Positions 34,876-43,954 of a stretch of 64,000 nucleotides of DNA are shown piece by piece. Source of the DNA: Candidatus Thiodictyon syntrophicum (GTDB taxonomy: Bacteria > Pseudomonadota > Gammaproteobacteria > Chromatiales > Chromatiaceae); the NCBI RefSeq assembly GCF_002813775.1, contig NZ_CP020370.1, positions 3,125,501 through 3,189,500 of the forward strand, in the 5' to 3' direction. The translations under genes and the position numbers were made by a program. How positions within the stretch are numbered: the first letter of the stretch is position 1; each line of letters starts with the position of its first letter. A model generated the notes under the pieces. The model did not search any database. It saw only the letters and a list, made by a program, of their open reading frames with translations, and had not been told where the DNA came from.

Positions 34876-35127
34876 ATGAGTAATCAATGAAAAAAATGCG
34901 GCAGTAGAAACACCGTGACCGTCAAGGCAAGAGATATGGCGGAGAAAACTGGTGACGGTAGCTTCATGACCGCTTCAAGCGGCATGGTAAGCCCAATCCT
35001 GATTGTGGAAGCCCTCAAGGCAATATTCGAGTTCCTCGGAAAGCTATTTGGATGGCTTGAAGAGGCAGAGAAGAATGATCGAAGTGTCGTTGTATGTAAA
35101 GACTGTGGATACTGGGAAAGGGTATAA
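34876..35127 (+). CDS. Zinc-ribbon protein with in-frame UGA at codon 5
   Basis: ATG 34876 has an ideal AGGAG (34866-34870). The frame reads M-S-N-Q-UGA-K-K-C-G-S-R-N-T and stays open for 84 codons to TAA at 35125-35127. The product has a hydrophobic helix (ILIVEALKAIFEFLGKLFGW) and ends in CKDCGYWERV. Two CxxC knuckles would be expected, and the UGA sits where the first Cys should be. Either it is a nonsense mutation with restart at GTG 34915 (70 residues), UGA read-through, or a sequence error. The GIY-YIG gene starts 6 bp later. Confidence 0.55.
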
Positions 35128-35133
35128 ATCTAC

Positions 35134-35556
35134 ATGCCACATTTCTCAATCAACACATGGGTTTGCGACGATTTAATCCAACCTTTTGGCGACGCGAACG
35201 CGAAGAATAGCTACTTGTGCTTTCAGGGCCTCGTTGGAAGAAATGGCGTGTATATTTTCCAAGATAAAGCAACGGGCGCGGTTCTATATATTGGCGAGGC
35301 ACATTCACAGGATCTTAAACAGCGTATTACTCAAAATTTTGCCCCGAACGATACGGGAGGCACGTTTCGGAAAGATTGGTGTGATAAGGAGAAAAAGGAG
35401 TTCACTCAGTTCAAGGAAGCATTACAACATTGGTTGATAAGAGCGATATTGATTGAAACCGAGTCAAAAGATTTAATTCGTGCCATTGAAGAGACTTTTA
35501 TTTCAGAGTTAAAACCGAAATACAACAAGTTCGTAGGTCGGCCTAGCGTAGGGTGA
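35134..35556 (+). CDS. GIY-YIG nuclease-domain protein
   Basis: The protein has 140 residues. GVYIFQDKATGAVLYIGEA carries the GIY (here GVY) and YIG motifs. R (DLKQRITQNF) and the Glu in IRAIEETFISELKPKYNK complete the catalytic set. It probably cuts DNA; small stand-alone GIY-YIG proteins like this have no assigned role. AAAGGG precedes ATG 35134. Low GC relative to the cbb genes suggests acquisition. Confidence 0.7.
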   Translation: MPHFSINTWVCDDLIQPFGDANAKNSYLCFQGLVGRNGVYIFQDKATGAVLYIGEAHSQDLKQRITQNFAPNDTGGTFRKDWCDKEKKEFTQFKEALQHWLIRAILIETESKDLIRAIEETFISELKPKYNKFVGRPSVG

Positions 35557-35575
35557 CCCGACGCGGCGATGGAGA
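35538..35575. repeat. REP-like GTAGGTCGGCCTAGCGTAGG unit
   Basis: The unit continues GTGACCCGACGCGGCG and overlaps the 3' end of the GIY-YIG gene; a related unit (GTAGGTCGGGTTAGCG) lies at 59779. It is a palindromic dispersed repeat. Confidence 0.45.
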
Positions 35576-35672
35576 TTCGGGCTCCGCTGCGCTAATCCGT
35601 CCTATCCACTTCCCGGCGTTCTGGGAGACATATTGCGCACATCGCGTATTTATCAATGTACAAAAAAGATGC

Positions 35673-35957
35673 ATGAAAATTGATAGTCTTGTCTGGCCTG
35701 AGGACCGCATTGAACATATCGCACGTCATCATGTAACCCCAACCGAAGTCGAGGAAGTCTGTTTCGGTCAGCCCCTAGTACTACGTGCGAAATCAGAGGG
35801 TAACAATCCAGTCTATTATGTGCTTGGGCCGACGGCAGCGGGGCGGTATCTCTTTTGCGTTATCATTCAATTTCCCGACGGCACTGGCTATCCGGTAACC
35901 GCGCGCCCGATGACACAAGCCGAGAAACAACGATTTATGCAGTCGAAAAGACGATGA
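35673..35957 (+). CDS. BrnT-like toxin
   Basis: The protein has 94 residues: IDSLVWPEDRIEHIARHHV, VTPTEVEEVCFGQP, NPVYYVLGPTAAGRYLFCVI and TARPMTQAEKQRF. This is the BrnT/RelE-like fold and pattern, in which the toxin is an mRNA-cleaving RNase. ATG 35673 is chosen since the preceding frame is unrelated. Its stop overlaps the antitoxin start (ATGA at 35954-35957), so the two are translationally coupled. Confidence 0.8.
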   Translation: MKIDSLVWPEDRIEHIARHHVTPTEVEEVCFGQPLVLRAKSEGNNPVYYVLGPTAAGRYLFCVIIQFPDGTGYPVTARPMTQAEKQRFMQSKRR

Positions 35958-36208
35958 AAACACAAGAGCTTCCTCGCACTGACTCGATTGAGGAGTTGGC
36001 CCAATTCTGGGACACTCACGATCTGACTGACTTTGAGGATCAGCTTGAAGCTGTTGCCGCGCCTGTCTTTACCCCTAAGGCGGAAGCGGTGATGAAGATA
36101 CATCTGCGACGCCAAGAGATCGCTGCCGTTACCCGCATCGCCCGGTCCCGCGGATTACCTAGGGAATCATTGGTTCGAGAATGGGTACTTGAAAAGCTCC
36201 GTGAGTAG
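35954..36208 (+). CDS. CopG/BrnA-like antitoxin
   Basis: The protein has 84 residues: MKTQELPRTDSIEELAQFWD, DLTDFEDQLEAVAAPVF, then a ribbon-helix-helix-like end (RRQEIAAVTRIARSRGLPRE, SLVREWVLEKL). It partners the toxin encoded immediately upstream and would bind the toxin and the operon promoter. The toxin-first gene order is typical of brnTA. Confidence 0.78.
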   Translation: MKTQELPRTDSIEELAQFWDTHDLTDFEDQLEAVAAPVFTPKAEAVMKIHLRRQEIAAVTRIARSRGLPRESLVREWVLEKLRE

Positions 36209-36273
36209 TCAGTGGTTGCCAACTTCCAGGGTCGCATGCTGGGCCGGATCATAGCATTTTCCTCATTCCCACG

Positions 36274-36298
36274 CTCCGCGTGGGAATGCAGTTCTGGG
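36274..36298. repeat. Perfect REP hairpin CATTCCCACGC / GCGTGGGAATG
   Basis: Eleven-bp arms with a TCC loop. Related words (CTCCCACGCTGGAGCG; GCTGGAGCGTGGGAGC) recur to 36510, making a 240-bp cluster without a gene. Confidence 0.8.
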
Positions 36299-36570
36299 CG
36301 CTCCAGCGGCCTGTATACGACCGCGACGCTGGAGCGTCGCGACTTGCTCCCACGCTGGAGCGCTCTTCGTTATACACAAGTGTCACCGGCTCAACGTAAA
36401 TCTATGATTTTATGATGTGACGGCACTTTTTGGTACGCGTGACGAAGCTCGTAAAAACAGATACTTACGGACTTCTGTATAAGGTGGAGCGCTGGAGCGT
36501 GGGAGCGAGAAGAAAGGAAGGACCCGCCCCCCCGCGCAGATTGCCCCTCTTAATTGATCGGAGTTTCAAC

Positions 36571-36882
36571 ATGCTGCACGATGTGACGGCGGCAACCCAT
36601 CAGGGTGGTTACCTCATTGAAATCGAGTTCGACGATGGCAGTCGAGGCATTGCCGACTTCTCCACGTATCTAACGCGGGGCGGCGTCTTTGAGCGCCTCA
36701 AGGACCCCGCGTATTTCCGCCAATTCACGGTTGATCAAGAGGCCGGCACCCTGGTCTGGGGCGATGAACTGGACATCGCCCCGGAGAGTCTTTACGCCCA
36801 GGCCACCGGGAAAGGGCTTCCGGCCTGGATGGCGTCGGATGAAGAAGCGGCAGCGAATCTTCGCTATGCCGTTCAACAATAG
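36571..36882 (+). CDS. DUF2442 family protein
   Basis: The protein has 103 residues: [46 protein letters not shown] and [15 protein letters not shown]. This is the DUF2442 pattern, often seen next to toxin-like DUF4160 genes; no such partner is adjacent. ATG 36571 follows a GGAG at 36560-36563. Confidence 0.78.
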   Translation: MLHDVTAATHQGGYLIEIEFDDGSRGIADFSTYLTRGGVFERLKDPAYFRQFTVDQEAGTLVWGDELDIAPESLYAQATGKGLPAWMASDEEAAANLRYAVQQ

Positions 36883-36890
36883 GGCGCAGC

Positions 36891-37232
36891 ATGAACAGTT
36901 TACCGCAATGTCCGGCCTGCGGCTCGGAACACACCTACGAAGACGGGAACAGGTATGTCTGTCCGGAATGCGCGCATGAGTGGTCGAGGGATGCGCTACT
37001 GCAAGACCCTGACCAAGGGCTGGTGGTGAATGATGCCTTTGGGAACGCGCTGGCCGACGGAGACAGCGTGACGGTGATCAAGGACCTGAAGGTCAAGGGC
37101 ACCTCAGCGGTCGTCAAGGTCGGGACCAAAGTCAGGGGTATCCGCCTCGTCGATGGCGATCACAATATCGACTGCAAGATCGATGGGATCGGTGCCATGC
37201 AGTTGAAATCCGAATTCGTGAAAAAGGCCTGA
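36891..37232 (+). CDS. yjdM: YjdM/PhnA-type zinc-ribbon protein
   Basis: The protein has 113 residues: [29 protein letters not shown] (zinc ribbon, four Cys), [36 protein letters not shown] and the end [11 protein letters not shown]. This matches E. coli YjdM (formerly PhnA); function is not settled. It lies 8 bp after the DUF2442 gene and 104 bp before cbbO. Confidence 0.88.
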   Translation: MNSLPQCPACGSEHTYEDGNRYVCPECAHEWSRDALLQDPDQGLVVNDAFGNALADGDSVTVIKDLKVKGTSAVVKVGTKVRGIRLVDGDHNIDCKIDGIGAMQLKSEFVKKA

Positions 37233-37336
37233 CCGCCGCTTTCTTTGCGTCTTTGTGTCTCCGTGAGATAAACTCTTTTTCGGCGATCGGGATGAACGCA
37301 GTTCCCGAAGCCCGCAACAGTCCTGCCGGAGGCCCC

Positions 37337-39598
37337 ATGTCCCTACCAGTCCCACTGCCGCCCGAAGTCCTCCTGCCCTACCGCGAGCAATTGCGCTGCA
37401 ACTTCCCGCAACTCGATCAGGTCTTTCCCGACCTGATGGCCGAGGCGCAGACCCTGTTGAGTGCGGCGGGGATCAGGGACTATCTGGACGGGGCCTCGCT
37501 GATCTGCCGCATCGGACGGGGTTTCGAGCCGGTCCTGGTCTATCTGGAGGAACTGCCGCACGTCGCCGCCACGCTCGGCGAGCAGACCCTGGGCCTCGTT
37601 TCCCAGACCGTGTGGAAGATGTCGCGCAGTCCCAACGGCAAGGCGATCCTGCCCTTCCTGCAGAGCATCGCGGAGGCGTCGCGGCGCCTGGGCAGTGCCG
37701 AGTTGCTGGGCCGCTACATCGACCTGATTCTGGATTTCATGGAGCGCACCACCGGCTCGATCCACGGGTTCCACACCACCATCCCCAGTCCCGGCCTGCC
37801 CGATCTGCTGGAGCGCGTCCCGTTTCTCCTGGGCCAACTCACCTGCCAGGGACTGAGCAATTGGATCGAGTATGGCTTGCGTCACTATTCCGACCACCCC
37901 GACCGTCAGCGTGACTATTTCGGCCTGCAATCGACCGATAGCCGGGCCGTGCTCCAGCGGGAGCGTCACGGTACCCTGTTCATCGACAATGAGCGTCGCC
38001 TGGACCTCTACCTGCGGGCACTGTGGCGGGAGCGCCGGCCATTCGTCCCCTATTCGGATGCCTTCGACGAACTGCGCAAGCCGCTGCCCTATTTCGACGC
38101 GCTGGGCGTGCGCATCCCGGACTGTTACGACGACCGTGACGGGGTGGCCGGGATCGACCGCTACCGCGCCCTGCTGGCCCATGTCGCGGCCCATTTGCGT
38201 TGGAGCGGCTCGCTGGTGGCGGACAACCTGAGCCCCTTTCAGCGTCTCGCGGTCGAGACCTTCGAGGATTGCCGGGTCGAGACCCTGGCCCTGCGTGAAT
38301 ACCCGGGGTTGCGTCGGCTCTTGTTGGCCCTGCACCCCCGGCCGGTAGAAGACGCCTGCGACCCCGAGCACGAATCCTGTATCCGCCATCGTCTCGCCAT
38401 GTTCTCGCGCGCCGTCCTCGACCCCGACCACGGCTACCGCAACCCCGATCTACTCGACTTCGTCGCCCGTTTTCATGCCGAATTGGCCGCCGGTCCGGCC
38501 AGCACCCAGGCCATGGCGGGGCTTGCCATTACCTATATCGCCCGCACCCGCCGCGGGCAGGACCTCTCGCCCAAGATCTGGTTCACCGACACGCAGGTGG
38601 ACTATCGCGACGACAACCGCCACCTGTGGCGTTATATCGAGCAGGGCGATGAAGAGGAGGCCTTCGAGGAACCCAAGCAGCGGTCGGCCGACGAGTCCGC
38701 GGCCCTGCCGCCGCGTCACTATCCGGAGTGGGACTACCAGAGCCGGACCTACCGCCCGGACTGGGTCAGTCTCTATGAGGGCCTGCACCCGTCCGGCGAC
38801 CCCGCCCGGATCGACGCGCTGCTGGCCAAGCACCGGATGCTGGCCAAGCGCCTGAAGCAGATCCTCGATCTCCTCAAGCCCCAGCAATACGTGCGCCTGC
38901 GCTACCAGGAGGAGGGCAGCGAACTGGACCTGGATGTCGCCATCCGTTCACTCATCGATCTGCGGGGCGGGGCGACGCCCGACCCGCGCATCAACATGAG
39001 CCACCGCCACGACGGGCGCGACATCGCCGTCATGCTCCTGCTCGACCTGTCCCAGTCGCTCAATCAGGTCCCGGACGGGTGTACCCAGAGCATTCTCGAA
39101 CTCAGCCAGGAGGCCGTGGCCCTGCTCGCCTGGGCCATCGATCACCTGGGGGATGAATTCGCCATCGCCGGCTTCTCGTCCAATACCCGCCACGAGGTCC
39201 GCTACCAGCACATCAAGGGCTATAGCGAGGGCTGGGACGAGCAGGTCAAGGCGCGGCTGGCGGCGATGCAGGCCGGCTATTCCACCCGCATGGGGGCGGC
39301 CATGCGCCACGCCGCCCACTACCTGGAAGCCCGGCAGGCGGAGAAGAAGCTGCTGCTGATCCTGACCGACGGGCAGCCCCACGATATCGACGTGCAGGAC
39401 GAGCGCCTGCTGATCGAGGATACCCACCGGGCGGTACAGGAACTCGACCAGCGGGGCATCTACACCTATTGTATCAACCTCGACGCCCAGGCCGACCAGT
39501 ACGTCCGCGACTGCTTCGGCAATCGCTTCACCGTGATCGACCGGGTGGAGCGGCTGCCGGAGCGACTGCCGCAGCTCTTTATGGCCCTGACCAAATAG
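37337..39598 (+). CDS. cbbO: RuBisCO activation protein CbbO (VWA domain)
   Basis: The protein has 753 residues. The C-terminal von Willebrand A domain carries the MIDAS D-x-S-x-S motif in LLDLSQSLNQ (about 569-573) and LILTDGQPHD. The N-terminal part (LPYREQLRCNFPQLDQVF ...) is the long CbbO-specific region that docks on CbbQ. CbbO links the CbbQ ring to RuBisCO. The start is ATG 37337 with GGAGG at 37328-37332; the upstream ATG at 37253 adds unmatched residues. It is separated from cbbQ by inserted genes. Confidence 0.93.
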   Translation: MSLPVPLPPEVLLPYREQLRCNFPQLDQVFPDLMAEAQTLLSAAGIRDYLDGASLICRIGRGFEPVLVYLEELPHVAATLGEQTLGLVSQTVWKMSRSPNGKAILPFLQSIAEASRRLGSAELLGRYIDLILDFMERTTGSIHGFHTTIPSPGLPDLLERVPFLLGQLTCQGLSNWIEYGLRHYSDHPDRQRDYFGLQSTDSRAVLQRERHGTLFIDNERRLDLYLRALWRERRPFVPYSDAFDELRKPLPYFDALGVRIPDCYDDRDGVAGIDRYRALLAHVAAHLRWSGSLVADNLSPFQRLAVETFEDCRVETLALREYPGLRRLLLALHPRPVEDACDPEHESCIRHRLAMFSRAVLDPDHGYRNPDLLDFVARFHAELAAGPASTQAMAGLAITYIARTRRGQDLSPKIWFTDTQVDYRDDNRHLWRYIEQGDEEEAFEEPKQRSADESAALPPRHYPEWDYQSRTYRPDWVSLYEGLHPSGDPARIDALLAKHRMLAKRLKQILDLLKPQQYVRLRYQEEGSELDLDVAIRSLIDLRGGATPDPRINMSHRHDGRDIAVMLLLDLSQSLNQVPDGCTQSILELSQEAVALLAWAIDHLGDEFAIAGFSSNTRHEVRYQHIKGYSEGWDEQVKARLAAMQAGYSTRMGAAMRHAAHYLEARQAEKKLLLILTDGQPHDIDVQDERLLIEDTHRAVQELDQRGIYTYCINLDAQADQYVRDCFGNRFTVIDRVERLPERLPQLFMALTK

Positions 39599-40101
39599 GT
39601 TGCGGGATGAGAGGTCCGGGCCTGATCATGGTCGCGCGGTCGCCGACCTGGGCGGCGAGTGGCACGATGCGCAACCCGGGACCCTCGGGGAGTCGGGCTA
39701 ACGCGCCGGCAACGGCTGGTCGCCCTCACGCAACGGCTTGACTGGACACGCGGGCAGGCGCAGCCGCGAGCGGACGGGCGTGGCGTGCGGGTATTCGGCG
39801 AGTCAGGGACGACGCCCCATGCCGGCGGCCGGACGCGGCGGGACGGCCCTTGAAGCGATGCCGCCCCGCGCCGCGACCCGGGCGGCCCCAGTGATGAGGG
39901 TCAGCGGGCGTTCGATTCTTTTGCGAGTCCCGACTATGATGTGGGCAGGAACGGCGGGCGGGCGCATCACCACGACCTCGGCGTGGTTGAGCGTGCGGGC
40001 GCGGTGGGGTTGCGGCGGTGTGTCAAACCCTGACCCACCGGTGTGGGTCGCGCCCCGGTCGCGCGTACTGTTGCAATCTTTAAGTTAGAAGGGGATATCC
40101 C
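39599..40101. other. Gap between cbbO and the prepilin gene
   Basis: These 503 bp of GC-rich DNA show no gene or repeat I can support. AGAAGGGG (40087-40094) is the ribosome site of the following gene. Confidence 0.5.
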
Positions 40102-40632
40102 ATGCTGTCGTCGCAGGTGATCGGTTTGTCGGCGCCGCGGGTAAAGTCAGGGGCGCTTGGCCGCACGCGGCCAGGTCGCGGCTTTACCTTGATCGAACTG
40201 CTGGTCGCGGTCGCCATCGTGGCCATCCTGGCCGCCATCGCCTATCCCTCGTACCGCAGCCAGATCAGTAAGACCCGGCGGGCCGATGCCGAGTCGGTGC
40301 TCATGCAGGCCGCCCAGTTCATGGAGCGGACCTATACCGAGAGTGGTAGTTACAACCCAACCGGATTCTCGTTCCCCTTCACCAAGTCGCCGATCGACGG
40401 CACCGTGACCTACTACACGATCACAAGGCGCCCGGACCGATGGGCCATAACTATTACTGGTGAACCGGCGTCGACCATGACTGCGGCAACCGGATTCGTG
40501 ATTCGGGCTGACCCCGCCGGCGGCCCCGAGGCCGGTGCCGGTTTAATCGAAATCGATTCGTCCGGACGGCGGTGGTGGGACAAAGACAATGACACGACGG
40601 TGGATAGCGGTGAGGATAGTTGGTCACAGTGA
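40102..40632 (+). CDS. Type IV prepilin (PilE-like)
   Basis: The protein has 176 residues. A basic leader ending in RPGRG is followed by FTLIELLVAVAIVAILAAIA, the N-methylated helix with Glu5, cleaved by prepilin peptidase after Gly. The body (YRSQISKTRRADAESVLMQA, AQFMERTYTESGSYNP) resembles PilE-type minor pilins. No other pil gene is adjacent. An asymmetric start gives a longer leader than usual; Met at 40102 is the only good ATG. Confidence 0.85.
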   Translation: MLSSQVIGLSAPRVKSGALGRTRPGRGFTLIELLVAVAIVAILAAIAYPSYRSQISKTRRADAESVLMQAAQFMERTYTESGSYNPTGFSFPFTKSPIDGTVTYYTITRRPDRWAITITGEPASTMTAATGFVIRADPAGGPEAGAGLIEIDSSGRRWWDKDNDTTVDSGEDSWSQ

Positions 40633-40762
40633 CCGCGCCCGCCCTTTTGCGACGCTTGCGGACGCGCAATTCACCGGATGACGTGAATGAGTTCTCCTGG
40701 GGGAGTAACACCCGCGACCGCCCTGTCGCGCCGACCTGACGATCGAGGAGACGCAACAGCAA

Positions 40763-41470
40763 ATGGTGAAGACTGTGACATTGCGGGATGCCTGGTCCGG
40801 CGAGGCCGACTGTCGCAACTGCTCCCTGCGGACCTCGGTGCTGTTTGCCGGTCTGCAGGAGCGCGACTTCGAGCGCATCCATGATCCCATCGATCAGTTT
40901 ACGCTGAAGCCGGGCCATGCCCTGTACCACGCCGGGGACACCGGTGAATTCATGTTCACCGTGCGCAGCGGTGCCTGCAAACTGATCCAGTATCTGCCCG
41001 ACGGCAGTCAGCGCATCGTGCGCCTTGTGCGTACCAGCGATGTGCTGGGGCTGGAGGCCATTCTCGGGGACTGCTATCAGCACGAGGCGGTGGCCCTGCA
41101 GGTCACCGAGGTGTGCCGCTTTCCGGCCCGTATGGTGCGCGACCTGGGTACCGAAAATCCGACCCTGCATCGGGAGTTGATGGCGCGCTGGCAGCGTGCG
41201 CTGAGCGAGGCGGACGCCTGGCTGACCCAACTCTCGACCGGCTCGGCCCGGCAGCGCGTCGCGCGGCTCCTGCTGCGCCTGGTGCGCGAGGGGGCGCCCG
41301 ACGAGTGTCATTTGTTCGGCCGGGAGGACCTGGGCGCCATGCTGGGGGTCACCACCGAAACCACCAGCCGGACCATCGCCGAGTTCAAGCGGCGGCGTCT
41401 GCTGGTGGAGACGAAGCCCAATCTGTTCGTGCTGGACCTGCCCAACCTGCGGCGGATCGCCGAGGAATAG
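40763..41470 (+). CDS. Crp/FNR-family regulator with incomplete cluster ligands
   Basis: The protein has 235 residues: a cyclic-nucleotide-binding-type beta roll, dimer helix and C-terminal HTH. The recognition helix GVTTETTSRTIAEF keeps the E..SR triad of FNR, predicting a TTGAT-N4-ATCAA site. FNR has four cluster Cys. Here C17, C20 and C118 (LQVTEVCRF) are present but the third position of the N-terminal set is V26. Redox sensing by an iron-sulfur cluster is therefore uncertain. The next genes on the strand are the NifX-like and aspartic protease genes. Confidence 0.85.
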   Translation: MVKTVTLRDAWSGEADCRNCSLRTSVLFAGLQERDFERIHDPIDQFTLKPGHALYHAGDTGEFMFTVRSGACKLIQYLPDGSQRIVRLVRTSDVLGLEAILGDCYQHEAVALQVTEVCRFPARMVRDLGTENPTLHRELMARWQRALSEADAWLTQLSTGSARQRVARLLLRLVREGAPDECHLFGREDLGAMLGVTTETTSRTIAEFKRRRLLVETKPNLFVLDLPNLRRIAEE

Positions 41471-41548
41471 TGGCGCCGCGGCTGCGTCCGGTTGTGTTTC
41501 GCTTTTTTCGACTCGTTACTTCGTCTCGTCCCCGACAGGAACAGCCCC

Positions 41549-41944
41549 ATGCGTATCGCCGTGACCAGCCAGAACTTCAAGACCATCACCGGCCATGCCG
41601 GCAAGGCGCGCCGTTTCCTCGTGTATGAAACGGACGCCAGCGGCACCCCGCCCCAGGAAATCGACCGGCTCGACCTGCCCCGGGAGCTGTCGATCCACGC
41701 CTATCACGGCGAGGACCATCCGCTCTTCGGGCTCGGACTCCAGGCCCTGGTGACCCAGGGGGCCGGGCAGGGCTTCATCGAGCGCCTGGCGCGCCACGGC
41801 ATCCTGGTCCATGCGACCAGTGAGGCCGATCCACTGGTCGCCGTGGTGCAGGTGGCCACCGGCCAACCGCTCGCCGCGGCCCTGCCGCACGACCACGACC
41901 ATCAGGCGGAACACCAGGTTTTGGTTCAGATCCGGGAGTCATGA
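41549..41944 (+). CDS. NifX/NifB-like dinitrogenase cofactor-family protein
   Basis: The protein has 131 residues with the fold of the NifX/NafY family: MRIAVTSQNFKTITGHAGKA, HPLFGLGLQALVTQGAGQG, FIERLARHGILVHATSE and a His-rich end (PHDHDHQAEHQ). The family binds iron-molybdenum or other metal cofactors; stand-alone members of unknown role are common. Its TGA overlaps the next ATG (41941-41944), so the pair is coupled. Confidence 0.78.
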   Translation: MRIAVTSQNFKTITGHAGKARRFLVYETDASGTPPQEIDRLDLPRELSIHAYHGEDHPLFGLGLQALVTQGAGQGFIERLARHGILVHATSEADPLVAVVQVATGQPLAAALPHDHDHQAEHQVLVQIRES

Positions 41945-42485
41945 ACGACCCCATCCCCAGTCTCGACGATACCCCCTCGCGCCTCGGCCGCGTCATGCTG
42001 TTCGCGGCCTGGGTCGTGGGGTTCGCCCTGTTGGTGCTGTTCTTCAAGGGCTTTATCGACCGCCAGGCCAACCCCAACCCGGAGCCGGTCGCCGGCGTCG
42101 GTCAGACCGGGGCGCCCCAGGTGGTGTTGCGCCGCAACCGTGCCGGTCATTATGTGGCCGGCGGGCGGATCAACGGGCAGCCGGTGGTCTTCATGTTGGA
42201 TACCGGGGCCACGGATGTGGCTCTACCCCTGCCCCTGGCCCGGCGCCTGGGTCTGGCGTTGCGCCCGGGCGGTTTGAGTCAGACCGCCAACGGGACGGTC
42301 CAGACCTGGGCCACGCGCCTGGACAGCGTGGACCTGGGGGGGCTGGTGGCCCGCAACCTGCGCGCCAGTGTCCTGCCCAACATGGCGGGGGACGAGGTCC
42401 TGCTGGGGATGAGTTATCTGAAGCAACTGGAGTTGGTCCAGCGTGGCGATACCCTGACCCTGCGTGCGCACCGGGGGTCTCAATA

Positions 42486-42486
<1 letters not shown>
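41941..42486 (+). CDS. Membrane-anchored retropepsin-like aspartic protease (TIGR02281 type)
   Basis: The protein has 181 residues. An N-terminal anchor (VMLFAAWVVGFALLVLFF) is followed by the protease fold: GQPVVFMLDTGATDVALP with catalytic Asp-Thr-Gly, and LLGMSYLKQLELVQRGDTL at the end. The family is usually periplasmic. The TAA stop (42484-42486) is at the boundary of repeat element copy C, and the last residues (AHRGSQ) extend beyond the usual family end. Confidence 0.85.
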
Positions 42487-42716
<230 letters not shown>

Positions 42717-42719
42717 CCA

Positions 42720-43865
42720 ATGACACCAATGCCTGCGCAGACCACTGCGGGTCCGGACCAGGCCCCGGGGTCGGTGCCTGACCTGCACGGCATCGTTGCG
42801 GGCTTCGCCGCCGGGGCCCTCGTCGGTCCCGTGGTTCCGCTGGGCAAGGGCCTGATCAACGACACCTTTGCCGTCACCACGACCGCCGGGCGCTATGTCC
42901 TGCAGCGTGTCAATCAGCGGGTCTTTCCGCAGCCCGAGCGGATCATGGCCAATCTCGCCGTGCTTGCCGCCCACACCGCGGGCCGCGACGGGCTGCGGGT
43001 GCCGGCCCTGGTGGCGGCGCGCGACGGCCGCCCCTTCCTGCGGACCGCGGCGGGGGACCTCTGGCGCCTGATGGAGTTGATCCCGGACGCCGTCAACCTG
43101 GAACGGCTCACGACCGCCGCCCAGGCGCACCAGGTCGGCCGCGCGCTGGGTCGCTTCCACCGTCTGACCCGGGACCTGGACCCGCGGCGCCTGGGGCTCA
43201 CGCTCCCCGGCTTCCACCGCACACCGGACTATCTCGCCCGCCATCTGGCCCTGCGCGCGGCGGCGGGGCCGGGCGCGGGCGACGCGGCCGAGTGCGCCTG
43301 CATGGCCTTCATCGATGACCGCGGCGCGCTCGCCCCGGTGCTGGAGGACGCGCTCGCCGCGGGCCGCATCGGGCTGCGGGTCATCCATGGCGACCCGAAG
43401 CTCGACAACATCCTGTTTCATGCCGTGAATGGCCAGGCCCTGGCCCTGATCGACCTGGATACGGTCCAACCCGGTCTGATCCAGCACGACTTGGGCGACT
43501 GCCTGCGCTCCTGCTGCAACCGCCAGGGCGAGTCGGCGCAGGGTGTTACGGTGCGTTTCGACCTTGCGCTATGCGAGCAGATCCTGAGCGCCTATGCGGC
43601 GCAGACCCGCGACTTCCTGACCGGTGGGGAGGTCGCGGTGCTCTACGACAGCATCCGTCTCATGCCCTTTGAACTGGGTCTGCGCTTCCTCAACGACCAC
43701 CTGGAGGGCGACCGCTATTTCCGCGTCGCCTACCGCGGCCAGAATCTCCATAAGGCCCGTGTCCAATTCGCCCTGGTGGCCGACATCGAGGCCCAGGGGT
43801 CCGCCATCCGCGCACTCATCGCCCGCGCCTACGGCGGCGCAGATCCCGATACTACTCGTCAATGA
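42720..43865 (+). CDS. Phosphotransferase of the aminoglycoside/choline kinase fold
   Basis: The protein has about 381 residues. The kinase-like fold shows RYVLQRVNQRVF (ATP Lys region), RLMELIPDAVNLERL, VIHGDPKLDNILF with catalytic Asp, and LIDLDTVQPGL (Mg-binding Asp). It resembles the N-acetylhexosamine 1-kinase-like group, so a sugar is a likely substrate. An in-frame ATG at 42672 lies inside repeat copy C and would add MDWLKLSVNRSQV from the element; I take ATG 42720 (or 42729). No clear ribosome site precedes either. Confidence 0.75.
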   Translation: MTPMPAQTTAGPDQAPGSVPDLHGIVAGFAAGALVGPVVPLGKGLINDTFAVTTTAGRYVLQRVNQRVFPQPERIMANLAVLAAHTAGRDGLRVPALVAARDGRPFLRTAAGDLWRLMELIPDAVNLERLTTAAQAHQVGRALGRFHRLTRDLDPRRLGLTLPGFHRTPDYLARHLALRAAAGPGAGDAAECACMAFIDDRGALAPVLEDALAAGRIGLRVIHGDPKLDNILFHAVNGQALALIDLDTVQPGLIQHDLGDCLRSCCNRQGESAQGVTVRFDLALCEQILSAYAAQTRDFLTGGEVAVLYDSIRLMPFELGLRFLNDHLEGDRYFRVAYRGQNLHKARVQFALVADIEAQGSAIRALIARAYGGADPDTTRQ

Positions 43866-43954
43866 GCCCGGGATTGAGAAATCCGCCGGCTCTTGTGCGA
43901 TTGCCCGACTGGTGTCGGGAGTTCCCCCGGGCGGTACTGCGACCCGGCGGTGAC

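Noticed and set aside
34876-34950. Definite selenoprotein
   Set aside because: The UGA sits at a Cys position, but no clear SECIS hairpin follows and no sel gene is visible; nonsense mutation is equally or more likely.
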